In this document: positions 10,700 through 20,568 of the stretch, in pieces
Position numbering within the stretch: position 1 is the first letter of the stretch
Layout of the letters: the number at the start of each line of letters is the position of its first letter
Assembly: GCA_902806575.1 (NCBI GenBank)
Contig: CADCXD010000011.1
Coordinates: 1,116,001-1,180,000 of the forward strand
DNA from: Jackrogersella multiformis
Taxonomy: Eukaryota; Ascomycota; Sordariomycetes; Xylariales; Hypoxylaceae
Reading direction: 5' to 3'
Length of the DNA: 64,000 bases
Translations under genes and position numbers: made by a program
The notes under the pieces: generated by a model
Database searches by the model: none
Told to the model about the DNA's origin: nothing
Seen by the model: only the letters and a program-made list of their open reading frames with translations

Positions 10700-12173
10700 A
10701 TGTCTTTACCTCTTTCTCCTATCAAATGCGACGACAACAGAGACGAACATCAGCACAAGTCGGCTTGGTTTCAATTCATCAAGGTATGGCAATTATAATT
10801 ATTATTCTCTATTTTCTATTTTCTACCTTTTTAATTTACCTACTCCAACTATGTAATGTACCTTGGGAACCAGTTAACTAATTCGCACTTATAAGTCTGT
10901 TGCCACGTTCAAGGGAGACCTCACATCGTTAACCGCGCCGCCCTTCTTACTTGCCCCTCAATCCATTGTAGAATACAGCACATACTGGGCTGAGCATCCA
11001 AGTCTTCTCGTAGAACCCGCGAGGGAACAATGTGCGGAAAAGAGAGCCTTACGAGTTCTTCAATGGTTTCTAAGCACTTTGAAACATCAACATGCCAGCA
11101 AGGATGAGAATGGCAAGAGGAAGAAGATGAAGCCCCTGAATCCATTTTTGGGAGAGATCTTCTTGGGAAAGTGGCTAGACGACGCCGGAACCACGCATTT
11201 AGTGACGGAGCAGGTATCCCATCACCCCCCGGCAACGGCATTCAAAATATGGAACGATGCCCATGGAGTTAAGGTAAGAACCCCCCCCCCTAATATTAAT
11301 TCGTTAATCCTTTTTTTGTCTTTTTCTTTTTCTTTTCTTCTTGTCGCCTCATCGCTGACCTAGAACTAGCTCGAAGGGCATGTCGCACCGAAAGCCTACT
11401 TTTCATCTACCATAAATATAGAGCGCGGGGGGTGCAGCATACTGCATATTGACAAGTATGATGAGGATCACTGGATTACGATGCCGAAAGTTCATCTCGA
11501 AGGCATCATGACCTTACAGATCGCCCCTGAGCTTAGTGGTGTGTCATACATACGTAGCTCCTCGGGCTACACGTCGCGCATTAACTACTCTAGTAAAGGC
11601 TGGTTGAAGGGTAAAAGTAATTCGTTCACGGCCTTCATCTACCCAGACAATGATGAAAAGAATCCCCTGTACGTTCTTGAAGGCCGGTGGTGCGACTCAT
11701 ATACCGTCAAGAATGGCCAGGGGAAAGTACTCGACACAGTCGATCTATCTTCGTTGCGGAAGACACCGCTTCACGTCACACCGATCGAGGTGCAACATCC
11801 CCTCGAATCCAGGCGAGCATGGAAGCACGTCGCCGATGCCATCCATGCGAATGATATATTTGCTGTGGGTCACGAGAAGAGCAAAATTGAGAATGCGCAG
11901 CGCGCGCTACGTAAACAGGAACAAGACCAAGGCGAAACATGGGAAAGGCGATATTTTACCCGGGTTGAGAAGAATCCCTTAGCGGAAAAGCTATCGAACA
12001 AGCTGGTAGCAGGAGATGACCACGATAGAATGATCTGGATGTTCGACGATAAAAAGTACACGAGGATCATGGAAGATCAGCGGAATGGCATTAAGAGCCC
12101 TACGCGTTCTCGCTTTGACTCGGGGGTTGGCTTCTTGGAATTGAAAGTTCAGGCCGGGTCCAGCAAGGTCTAG
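10700..12173 (+). CDS. kes1: Oxysterol-binding protein, Kes1/Osh4 type
   Basis: Lipid-transfer protein exchanging sterol and PI4P between membranes. Exons 10700-10783, 10896-11273 and 11370-12173 give 421 residues, close to yeast Kes1 (434). There is only the ORD beta-barrel: no PH domain, FFAT motif or ankyrin repeats, so this is the short subclass. The family signature EQVSHHPPATAF sits at about residues 108-119 and its two His contact the PI4P phosphate. The N-terminal lid helix is SAWFQFIKSVATFKGDL. NPFLGEIFLGKW, YNSSKGW-like (NYSSKGWLKGK) and the C-terminal WERRYF and MIWMFDDKKYT blocks follow. All phases close. Intron 2 (11274-11369) begins GTAAGAA followed by a run of ten or more C. 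The 3' end converges on the MFS gene. Confidence 0.93.
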
Positions 12174-12478
12174 GTTGGAGAAGTTATGTTTATGGGAGCT
12201 CCGGGTGTCTGTCCTTGCAAATTGTTGCATTGGCGTAAAACGAAATGAAACTTATTGATACCATACCATATTGGGCGGGTTGGATAAGTAGACGGAATAG
12301 GAAATAGGTGGCTCGCACGTATTGACCACAGTTAGACAGAAGCCATTTTGATTTTGCTGCTCAAGATGTTTTATTCTCTTGAGATGTGTTTATTCTCTTG
12401 AGATGTGTTTATTCTCTTGAGATGTGTTTATTCTCTAAAGATGTCCCCTCAAGGACACTCCCTCGGGTCCTCTATCCT
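12174..12478. other. Convergent 3' intergenic region with tandem repeat
   Basis: Separates the 3' ends of kes1 and the MFS permease. Its only structure is the 19-bp tandem array listed separately. Confidence 0.6.
12371..12446. repeat. 19-bp tandem repeat, about four units
   Basis: The unit TTATTCTCTTGAGATGTGT is perfect at 12371, 12390 and 12409 and degenerate at 12428; a half unit precedes it. Each unit includes TCTCTTGAGA, a small inverted repeat. It lies between two converging genes. Confidence 0.85.
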
Positions 12479-14353
12479 CTACAAGAACCACCTGAACTCT
12501 TCTACTCGAGGTCCGTCTCTTAGCTTTGAGGTCGGCACATCTCGTGCGGTGAGATTTACCCCCTGCTGACGGTTGCGACGGTTGTTATCCCACATCATGA
12601 AAAGACCTAAGGATCCCGCAACGAGACATCCAATGCCACCGAAACAGGCCGTTGTGATGAGAGCAGGCATGTACTTTGGCGCATCTTTCTCCTGGAATAC
12701 ATAGCTAGATACTAGTCCCATTAGGTTCGCCAACGGAACTCCAACCGACGTCATCGTCAGACGCTCGCCCTCGTGTGCTATATTGTTGTTATACCACTAG
12801 TTGTAGAAAATATTATTTTAGTATTGAAACACTGTATGAAAGGTAGAAAGAAGCCTTGCGAGATGACTTACGGTGCTTAGCAGAACGGATGGCGCGGAGG
12901 TTCCCCAACACATCATAAACGTTGCGAAGTATGCAACTCGGATCTGAGCGTGTACGTCCTGGATCGACGCGTAGATGATGAAACCAATGCATGTGAATGC
13001 AAAGCCCAGGCATACGAAGGGAAACCGGATGCGCAAACCATCAGATGAAAATGCGAGGATTAGTAGCATGACCGCGCCCTGTTTGCAAGTTAGAAATAGG
13101 AGCAGCGCTGATTGGGAAACCTGGATAATTCATCTACCGTAATGTTAGGAGCGACAGTGTATAAGTTGATGGTGACCGTGCTGGAAACGAGCCGTTGGAC
13201 GATCTGCGGCAAGAAAAGAGAAACGGCTTGCAAAGGAACACCGAGGCATATCTCGATGATGAGGAAGCAGTATGTCGTCGGCCTTTTAAAAATCTTCATA
13301 GAATCCTTCAGGGAGAACTTCTCATTGACGATGGAGGAGCTGTCGACCTGCATGCGACGGTACGCAAGCGCCTTCTCGTCTTCGTTTAGAAATCGAGCCT
13401 CGGCGGCGCTCCGAGGCAAGTAGAGGAAGGCAAATATGGAAAAGGCCACGGTGACACTACCTTCAACAATAAAGAGCCAACGCCATGGATGGTCTACCAA
13501 CTTCGACCTGATCTGGAACACACCGAAGGCGAGGAGCCCACTAAACGCGTTGGCTATGTTGGAGGCGGCGTAGAAGATGGCTAGACGACGTGCGAGCTCA
13601 CCGCGCCTATAGAAGGTGGTCTGGTAGTAGATTACGAGCGGGAAGAAGGCAGATTCAGCCATGCCTAGTAGCCAGCGGAGAGCGAAGATGCCGCCGTAAT
13701 TGGTCGTTGCCGAGGTGAGCAGGGTGAATGTACCGAAGCAGAACATCAAGACGGGAAGAACGCGAGCCGGGTTAAACTTCTTGCCCAGCATGGCGACGGG
13801 TGGCGCGAACAAGACATAGGGGACGAAGAATATTCCGACTATCTGGTTGTATTGTCCGGGTTTGAAGTTCAAGTCTGCCATTGAGACGCCAGAGCATGAG
13901 GTTCAGCCTGAGCCTGAGCCTCGCGAATGGAAAGGGGTTGGAAAGGGGTTTATTTCACTACACACCTTTGGACAGCCCTGCGGTCTGAGCATTCCCTAGG
14001 TTTCCCTTGTCGAGGGCATTGAATAGGTACTTTGAAGATAGATTAGCTATAAGTACTTGGACAATATAATATATAATTGGACAATATAACATATAACTCT
14101 GCTTTACTAGGTAGGTTTCTTCTGGTTGATTTCAGCAGCTTACCATTACAGCCAACACTGGCAACAAGCGGAGGTCGAATTTACGACAGAGCGCCCTCTC
14201 TGCGGCGATATCGATCACGCCCGTTGTCGTCTCTTCGGAAAACACCTCATGGCTACTCTCGATATCATTGCTCTTCCTGCGGATTGAATCGATATCCTTT
14301 TTGACATGGGCCGAGTCCATTCCCGCAAGACCAACGGATTTCACGTCCGCCAT
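12479..14353 (-). CDS. MFS permease, Tna1/Dal5 (anion:cation symporter) type
   Basis: Plasma-membrane transporter of the fungal family that includes nicotinic acid (Tna1), allantoate (Dal5) and vitamin permeases; the substrate cannot be told from sequence. Exons 14353-14144, 14029-13966, 13874-13138, 13078-12872 and 12796-12479 give 511 residues with about 12 membrane helices. The N-terminal cytosolic segment ends in CRKFDLRLLPVLAVM, followed by YLFNALDKGNLGNAQTAGLSKDL, the family hallmark at helix 1-loop. Later blocks are FFVPYVLFAPP, RWLLGMAESAFFPLVIYY and PWRWLFIVEGSVTV. The C-terminal helices include LLILAFSSDGLRIRFPFV, WGTSAPSVLLST, WYNNNIAHEGERLTMTSVG and FGGIGCLVAGSLGLFMMW. All four introns join in phase. 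Its start is about 840 bp from the RidA gene, divergently. Confidence 0.9.
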
Positions 14354-15193
14354 GATGATTTAACAGGGCCACCGTCTTGACGGGTTGTATAGTGGTCTCG
14401 TGGTCTCGTGGTCTCGTAGTTGGTTATCGTCTTGTGGTTGTGGACTACCTACCTACCAGTACATATGTAGGTAAACCGAGACAGGCGTCTTTAGAATGTA
14501 GGTAGGTTACCTAAGACTTAAGTAAATCATAAGAACAAAGGCCATCTTATCCTTCCATCTATGTATGTATCTGCTTATCTCATAACGAACATGCTCCCTT
14601 TCCATATTTGGTATCATTCGCTGTTGTTATCTATCACTACCCTAGGTAGGTACGTAAAAAGAGATGTAATCATACCTACCTAGGTACCTGGTAGTACTAC
14701 CGTAGATACGCGAGATAGAATCCTGCCCAGGTACCATAAATTAAATTTACTAGGTACCTACCTAGGTACTTGCGAATGCTACCTTATATAAGTACCTAGG
14801 TCTAGGTAGGTAGGATTACCTACTATGTAGTATAGACGACCTGGTTATCCCTGCCGTGTCTAAGATAGTACCTACCTACATAGGTACCTAGGTACCTAAG
14901 TAGTTAAGTGATAGGGGGTCTTCGGACCTTCTTATCCGATACGGAGTGCGAAGCGTCTTAAAGAATGCTGGGTACACCCATATCGATATCAAGCCTCCGG
15001 GGGTTTCTTTCGGGGTTTAAAGGGAAAAAAATCTTGTCGACTCATAGAATATACACTAGACTCATAACTATATTATAATATCGCTTATCTCATTCAAGAA
15101 CTGGTATCAAGAATTGTCTACACATTTATATATAACCTGTTCTAATCCCTACATTGACTACTACCTACCTAAGGTACCTAACCTATATTCACG
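14354..15193. other. Divergent promoter region, MFS / RidA
   Basis: An 8-bp tandem TGGTCTCG occurs three times at 14393-14416 just upstream of the permease start. The rest is dominated by octamer arrays (14439-14905). No coding frame. Confidence 0.6.
14636..14905. repeat. Densest octamer array in the window
   Basis: At least eight blocks of CCTAGGTAGGTAC, TACCTAGGTACCTGG, AGGTACCTACCTAGGTAC and CATAGGTACCTAGGTACCT within 270 bp, in both orientations. Confidence 0.8.
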
Positions 15194-15754
15194 ATGGCTG
15201 AGAAGACCGCCGTTTTGACCGATAAGGCGCCAAAGCCTTTGGCTAGTATCTACAGCCAGGCCATCAAAGCCAATGGCTTCGTATTCGTTTCCGGCGCTGT
15301 TCCCATGGACGCCGAGACCATGAAGATCGTCGACGGTGATATTCAAGTGCACACTGTTAGTTGAAGAAAATGAAAATACATACACAAATAAATAAATAAA
15401 TAAATAATCAGCCTCGGGAGGTACTCGGCCAAGACCTGCTGACCGGCCTCTCTTCTCTACAGCACCAATGCATCAAGAACCTTGCCGCTATCCTCGAAGC
15501 TGCCGGATCCGACCTTAACAAAGTTGTAAAAGTCAACGTCTTCATTTCGAATATGGATGACTTTGCCGCCATGAACGAGGTCTACAGTCAGTACTGGGGC
15601 GAAGTGAAGCCTTGCAGGACGTAAGTGGCCCGCCGTTGCACCGCACCTTAAGCAAGTATTTTATGATAATGACTAAACTGCCTGCAGTTGTGTTGCGGTA
15701 AAGACGTTACCTCTAAACGTCGACGTCGAGATTGAGTGTACCGCAACTTATTAA
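15194..15754 (+). CDS. mmf1: RidA/YjgF/Mmf1 family imine deaminase
   Basis: Hydrolyses reactive enamines/imines such as 2-aminoacrylate and 2-iminobutyrate released by PLP dehydratases, notably threonine deaminase. Exons 15194-15355, 15463-15620 and 15688-15754 give 128 residues, the standard size. Conserved blocks: PLASIYSQAIKANGFVFVSGAVPMD near the N-terminus, QCIKNLAAILEAAGSDLNKVVKVNVFISNMDDFAAMNEVYSQYW in the middle, and the C-terminal PCRTCVAVKTLPLNVDVEIECTATY, which carries the substrate-binding Arg (PxR) and the Glu near the end. No mitochondrial leader is obvious, so it may be the cytosolic form. Intron phases close. The functional partner ilv1 lies about 10 kb to the left. Confidence 0.93.
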
Positions 15755-16152
15755 ATAATGGATATCTCTATCTACCCTACGAAAAGATTATAGTAGATTG
15801 GGCTCTGAAGTATACCTACCTACCTTCTACCTTGCTAGTATATGCTAGAAAAGAGACGGCAGTCTTAGGTACCTAAACGGCCATGTATACCGCATCCTAC
15901 ATCCTCATTAAACGTGAGAGACAGCTCACTATGGCTGAGGTGTTTGTAGAGAGGATACCTCGGTTCGCTTTCTCCTGCCACAATCAGAATATACTAGGTA
16001 CATAACCAATATGCAATCCAGTTTACTTGGTGAATTGGGAAGACGTTGTTCCCGGTACATTTAGGAGCTCGTTCCTAATTATCTGTTCACGTTATCTCCA
16101 ACCTATGCGTTGACGTGGACTCAAAAGGCAAAGACGATACAATTTCCTAGAT
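15755..16152. other. Convergent intergenic region
   Basis: About 400 bp between the 3' ends of RidA and the esterase. Nothing recognised. Confidence 0.5.
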
Positions 16153-17270
16153 CTACCCAGACACTGGATTTGACGCTGGATACATTGTTTCCCTGAGCGC
16201 GTCGCAGAAATATGTGATCGCCTCCTTTCCAGCATCTAGAACACCATCCATTGCGATGAAGGGATGCGGCTGGCCCTTCATCAAGTGCACTTCGGCGGCA
16301 ACACCCGCGCCAAGCAGTTTCTCACCAAACTGTTGGCCCTCGTCTCTCAAAACATCTAGTTCGCCTACGACGATAACGGCGTGCGGTAGTTTTGACCAGT
16401 CTCCCTCCCAAAACAGCGGACTCGCTTCGGGATGGGACCAATCCGACTTATTAGGGAGGTAGTGGCTTCTATACCACATCATCTTGGGTGCCGGGAGCGC
16501 CGGGGTGTGCTCGTTTTCCTTCCACGATACACTGTTTCTTGTCTCGGCCGTATTATCCGTCACCGGGACCGAGAGCAGCTGTAAAGAAAACTTGGGGCGG
16601 CCGAGTGCCACGGCACGCTGACACATAATCGCAGCTAAATTCCCACCCGCCGAAGAGCCTCCAGTAGCAAGTTTGGTGATGTCAATTTGTAGAATGTCCT
16701 TTCCCTGGCCCAGGACCCAGAGGACACTTTCCCAGCTGTCATCGACTGCGGCGGGAAAGGGGTCCTCAGGGGCGAGCCTTGACCAACAGTGTTAGCTGTT
16801 CGTATCTTGGTTTCCTATCGCGAGACGTGGCGCGCCACTGACCTATAGTCCACGGCGACGACGACACACTTGCCGCGAGCGCAGAGGTTTGTTGCGATTA
16901 CGTTTTCGGTATCAATGGTTCCCAGAACCCAGCCTCCTCCATGAAAATATATGCAGGCAGGCCATCCTTCGTCGGGCCTTTCTCCATGCGGCGTGAAAGC
17001 ACGAACCCTTATCCTCGGGCCGGTCGTTTCCTCCCGTGAGAGGTAGTAGTCGTCTGCCTTAGCGACAGGAGCCAGGGGACCAGCACCTGGGATTAGAGTC
17101 CCGCTTGCCCGCGAAGCTTCTATAGGTTGCAAGTGAACTTGCTGGTGATTATATATGTGTCTATTGTAGAAATCCGCATATTGGGGGTTAATGCGGTCGA
17201 CTACCGACTGGTGGAGGGGATAAGGAGGTTCGGGATGGTCCCCGCTAGTCAGTATTTGCTCGACACTCAT
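16153..17270 (-). CDS. Alpha/beta hydrolase, hormone-sensitive-lipase type esterase
   Basis: Carboxylesterase/lipase-like serine hydrolase (alpha/beta hydrolase-3 family). Exons 17270-16843 and 16777-16153 encode 350 residues. The oxyanion-hole motif HGGGW is at about residue 110. DYRLAPEDPFPAAVDD spans the splice junction and is the family signature. The nucleophile elbow is GGSSAGG, where most relatives have GDSAGG; its serine is in an acceptable G-x-S-x-G context. The acid is probably Asp in VGELDVLRDEG and the His is in KGQPHPF near residue 325. There is no signal peptide, so it is likely intracellular. Substrate unknown. A frame extending past the first exon (SVARHVSR) is intronic. Confidence 0.88.
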
Positions 17271-18924
17271 GGTGGGAGTTGAAAGGGGTATAATCTATTA
17301 AGTTGGCACGTGTTGAGGATTAGCCTAGATGATATATGTAGATTACTGAGGTGTAATGAGTTAATGATACCAACTACGGATACTATAGACCTCAGAGATT
17401 CGATAGACCTCAAAGATTCTAGCGAGAATACTTGTGGTGGGCCTCTAATGACAACAAGCGCGTACTGCTTGCCCTTATATACTACCTACCTCTTAGGTAC
17501 CTAGAGGTACATAGGCTAGGTAGGTATCCAACAGAAAGCCCACGGCATCGGAACCCTCTTATCAAGTATTGGAACGGTGGCTAGCCCGAGATTGCTAGGT
17601 TATTATGCAACTTGATGCGTACCAAGTTCGTCTTCTCGGATCCAAATACCTACACAAATGACATCAAAATTGCCGATACCGCCACTCACTAACGCAACAC
17701 AGGAACTACACTAGGTACTCTACCGACGCGTGATACGATCGTAGCCATTCCGCTCCCCATAGAACGAAAGGATCTATTGTTAGGAAATTGTTGACATCCA
17801 TTTATTCCGGCCCACCCAAGTTGACATTATATCCAACCGGGAGCTCTAGGTAGGTAAACCAAAGTCCAAGTCCAGCAGAAGAACCATAGGTGGGGGTCAA
17901 GCGTCACCGCTAGTGACTTTGACTGCTGGCATGACTCCTATCATGGGAAAGGGGTCCACATAATAGATACTTCACATTCCTGGCAGTGGGAACGGCCCGA
18001 GCGAATAGAACTGTAGTTTTCGTATCGTATCGTATCGTATCGTGTCGTATCGCACGCGGTGATACCGGAGCACTAGTGTAAGCCGCGCCGAAGCGGCGTC
18101 TACACGACAAAAGAAGAGCCGGTAGCGGCGCAAGGTTAAAATATAGACCAAGTCCATGGAGAGCGGCCCGGGGCACGATGTTCTATATTATATACCTAGC
18201 AAGGGGTATCCGACCTCTGTAAAGCAACCACTGTCATCGGCATACTAAGGAGCTTTACATGTGTGCGTAGGTACTTAAAGTGCGAGAATTAGAATCGTCG
18301 CCAATACTAGGTACCTAGGCAGGGAATATTTATTATTTCATTGTACCTAGCTCAGAGCATACGATACGTGATCATAACACTTACAAGCATTAATTACACC
18401 ATAAGCTCTACCTATCGTAAAGTGAGTGAATTATCATGGTATTTTTCATATAAAGATTAGGTGGTTTGAGATTGTACATACATACCTACCTAGGTACCTA
18501 GGTACCTATGTATAGTGGGGTAGTGCGCCAATGCAAGATTGTTTTCGTGCGGGCGGGCTGTGCGGGGTACCTGCCTGCCCGGCCGGCTCGTTGCCCAGGC
18601 TGCCAGGTGCTCGTCAAGGCCTGACGCTTTCAGCTGATCGTCCATTGTTTATGTGTATGGGTAAGTACCTCGGTACCTAGATACCTACCTACCTAGGTAC
18701 CTAGACCCCTAGAGTGGTAGGTATGGTGTGACTGGCACCTTACGTTGTGACGCACCCCACATCATAAAAAGTCCCTTACTCCATGTTCTACCTAAGTAGG
18801 TAACCCAACTAACTTTTATCGTTTCTCAAATCCCTTGTTCATGTCAACAACCAAGCGGATGCCTCTGAGATCGCTATTACAGCCTACAACCAACTAACCT
18901 ACGTAACACAACTACATAGCCAAC
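17271..18924. other. Intergenic / divergent promoter region
   Basis: About 1.65 kb upstream of both the esterase (minus) and the RPEL protein (plus). Octamer clusters at 17488-17526, 18304-18320, 18483-18512 and 18664-18705, and a TATCG pentamer array at 18021-18052. No gene supported; antisense frames at 17910-18176 run through the pentamer array. Confidence 0.6.
18021..18052. repeat. CGTAT pentamer microsatellite
   Basis: CGTAT repeated four times, one CGTGT variant, then CGTAT again. Confidence 0.85.
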
Positions 18925-19480
18925 ATGGCCGACAACAACAATGGTAAAACTCCGTCTCCAGTCGACGAGACTCCCATCTCCCCAATCCGGCCGAACAACG
19001 AGCGAAGGAACTCGCTCGAGCAGCACTTGAAGCAGCGTCCTGACCGATCCGAGCTTATCGAGAGTACTGCCGCCCGCCCTCATCCTAAGTTGCTCAAATC
19101 ATGCTGAAGAGGTCGCCACATGAATATGAGATTAACCTAACCTTGGTTGTTATCTACAGAGAACATCTTGCCTGCTTCAACTGCAGCCCCAAGTCTACTG
19201 GAAAAACAGAAGGAGGTGCGTGCTCTTCCCCTCCCATGCTCTTGTGTCTCTAGAGAGGGGTGGCGGCAATTGGCAGAGAAGAGAATATTGACTATTATGC
19301 TTAAATTTGCAGCTTGAGAAGCACATGCGAGCCGACTCTCTGAACGAGAAGATCTCTCACCGGCCTCCTCCCGAGAAGCTCATCCAAGAGGGTGTACTTC
19401 GCGAAGACCCTCGGTCGGCCGAGGAGAGGTACGAGGAGGCTATAGAGGATGAATATGCCAAACGGGAGGGCGGTGCTTGA
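18925..19480 (+). CDS. Small protein with two RPEL motifs
   Basis: Exons 18925-19063, 19160-19215 and 19313-19480 give 120 residues. Two RPEL-type repeats are visible: RRNSLEQHLKQRPDRSELIEKNIL (about residues 27-50, spanning the first splice) and LEKHMRADSLNEKISHRPPPEKLIQEGVL (about 66-94). The first fits the consensus LexxLxxRPxxxELxxxNIL very well. In animals RPEL motifs bind G-actin (MRTF, Phactr); free-standing small RPEL proteins occur in fungi, where their role is unclear. The N-terminus is polar (Asn/Pro/Ser-rich) and the C-terminus acidic (SAEERYEEAIEDEYAKREGGA). No membrane segment or signal peptide. The three exons join in phase; there is a 96-nt and a 97-nt intron. Confidence 0.85.
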
Positions 19481-20568
19481 ATTGATTGATCGATCGATCG
19501 ATCGAGTTTAGCAGGTGACTGTGATAATATATGAAAGACTTATGTAGGTGCTCACTCATGTGAAATAGGTACCTAGGCAGCAAGGTTACCTACCTACCTC
19601 TAAGACGAGGTCCTAGGTAGGTAGGTAGATACTACTAAAATATATTGCGTGGGATGGGACAATGTTTTGTCGTATCGAAGAGGGACATAGGGCGGTCTGT
19701 GAATACCTAGGTATATACGGTGTCATATACACGCGCACTGTCTCGACCTCTACCTAAACCGGTTAGGTACTATGTACCGGTAGTTTATCATTTACCTAGG
19801 TAGGTCCATACCTACCTAGGTACCTAGTAATAGTACCTCCTCATCGCATGTGGAGTTACAGGACCAAGACTCGGTAGGGAGCTATGGTTTTACATAATTC
19901 CATAAAACCACCAATGACGATACCTTCTCGGGCATTCATTAGTAGAGCGGCCGATAGTTACGTATTCAAAGCCATCTTCATTACATAGCAGACCCGCGAG
20001 GATATTATAGTTGTATGTACCTAGGTACAGATCTGTACTTACATATGCTAGGTAGGTACCTAGGGTAGGTATGTTCTTGGAGTGGATCACAACTCCAACA
20101 TCATGTTCCCCTTTCTCCACTTACCCCGACTTACAAGGACGGCGCCATTCCACCACTGAGGAAGAGAGTTCCGGTCCGGGTTGATGTCGATGTTGCACTC
20201 GGCCCTGGAGTAACCGAGACTCTATGCTAACTTAGGAGTAGATACCCCTGCGTTCCAGGCGGATGTCAATTTCATCACGAGCTTCTGCCCAGATCTTGGT
20301 AACGAGGACGACGACATTCTATAGGACCGCATATCGATCATGACCGTGCTGACCCGGTCGATCATTTATCCATTATACTTGCCTACCTAATGTACATGAG
20401 GTGCGGGTCTACAGACTACCGTATATTCGGCCTTGTTCAAGCAATGTAGCTCTTCTTTATATATAAGGACTAGTGATGGCCCTCTCCGAGATATGGTTAT
20501 GCGGCGAGCCGAAACTTAGATACGCCTTTGTGAAACCCGTATCTCGATATTGATAGGTACTCGTCGCT
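19481..20568. other. Intergenic, octamer-rich
   Basis: Octamer clusters at 19566-19630, 19789-19830 and 20040-20066, plus a short GATC tandem at 19485-19504. Upstream region of the arabinofuranosidase. No gene supported. Confidence 0.6.
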
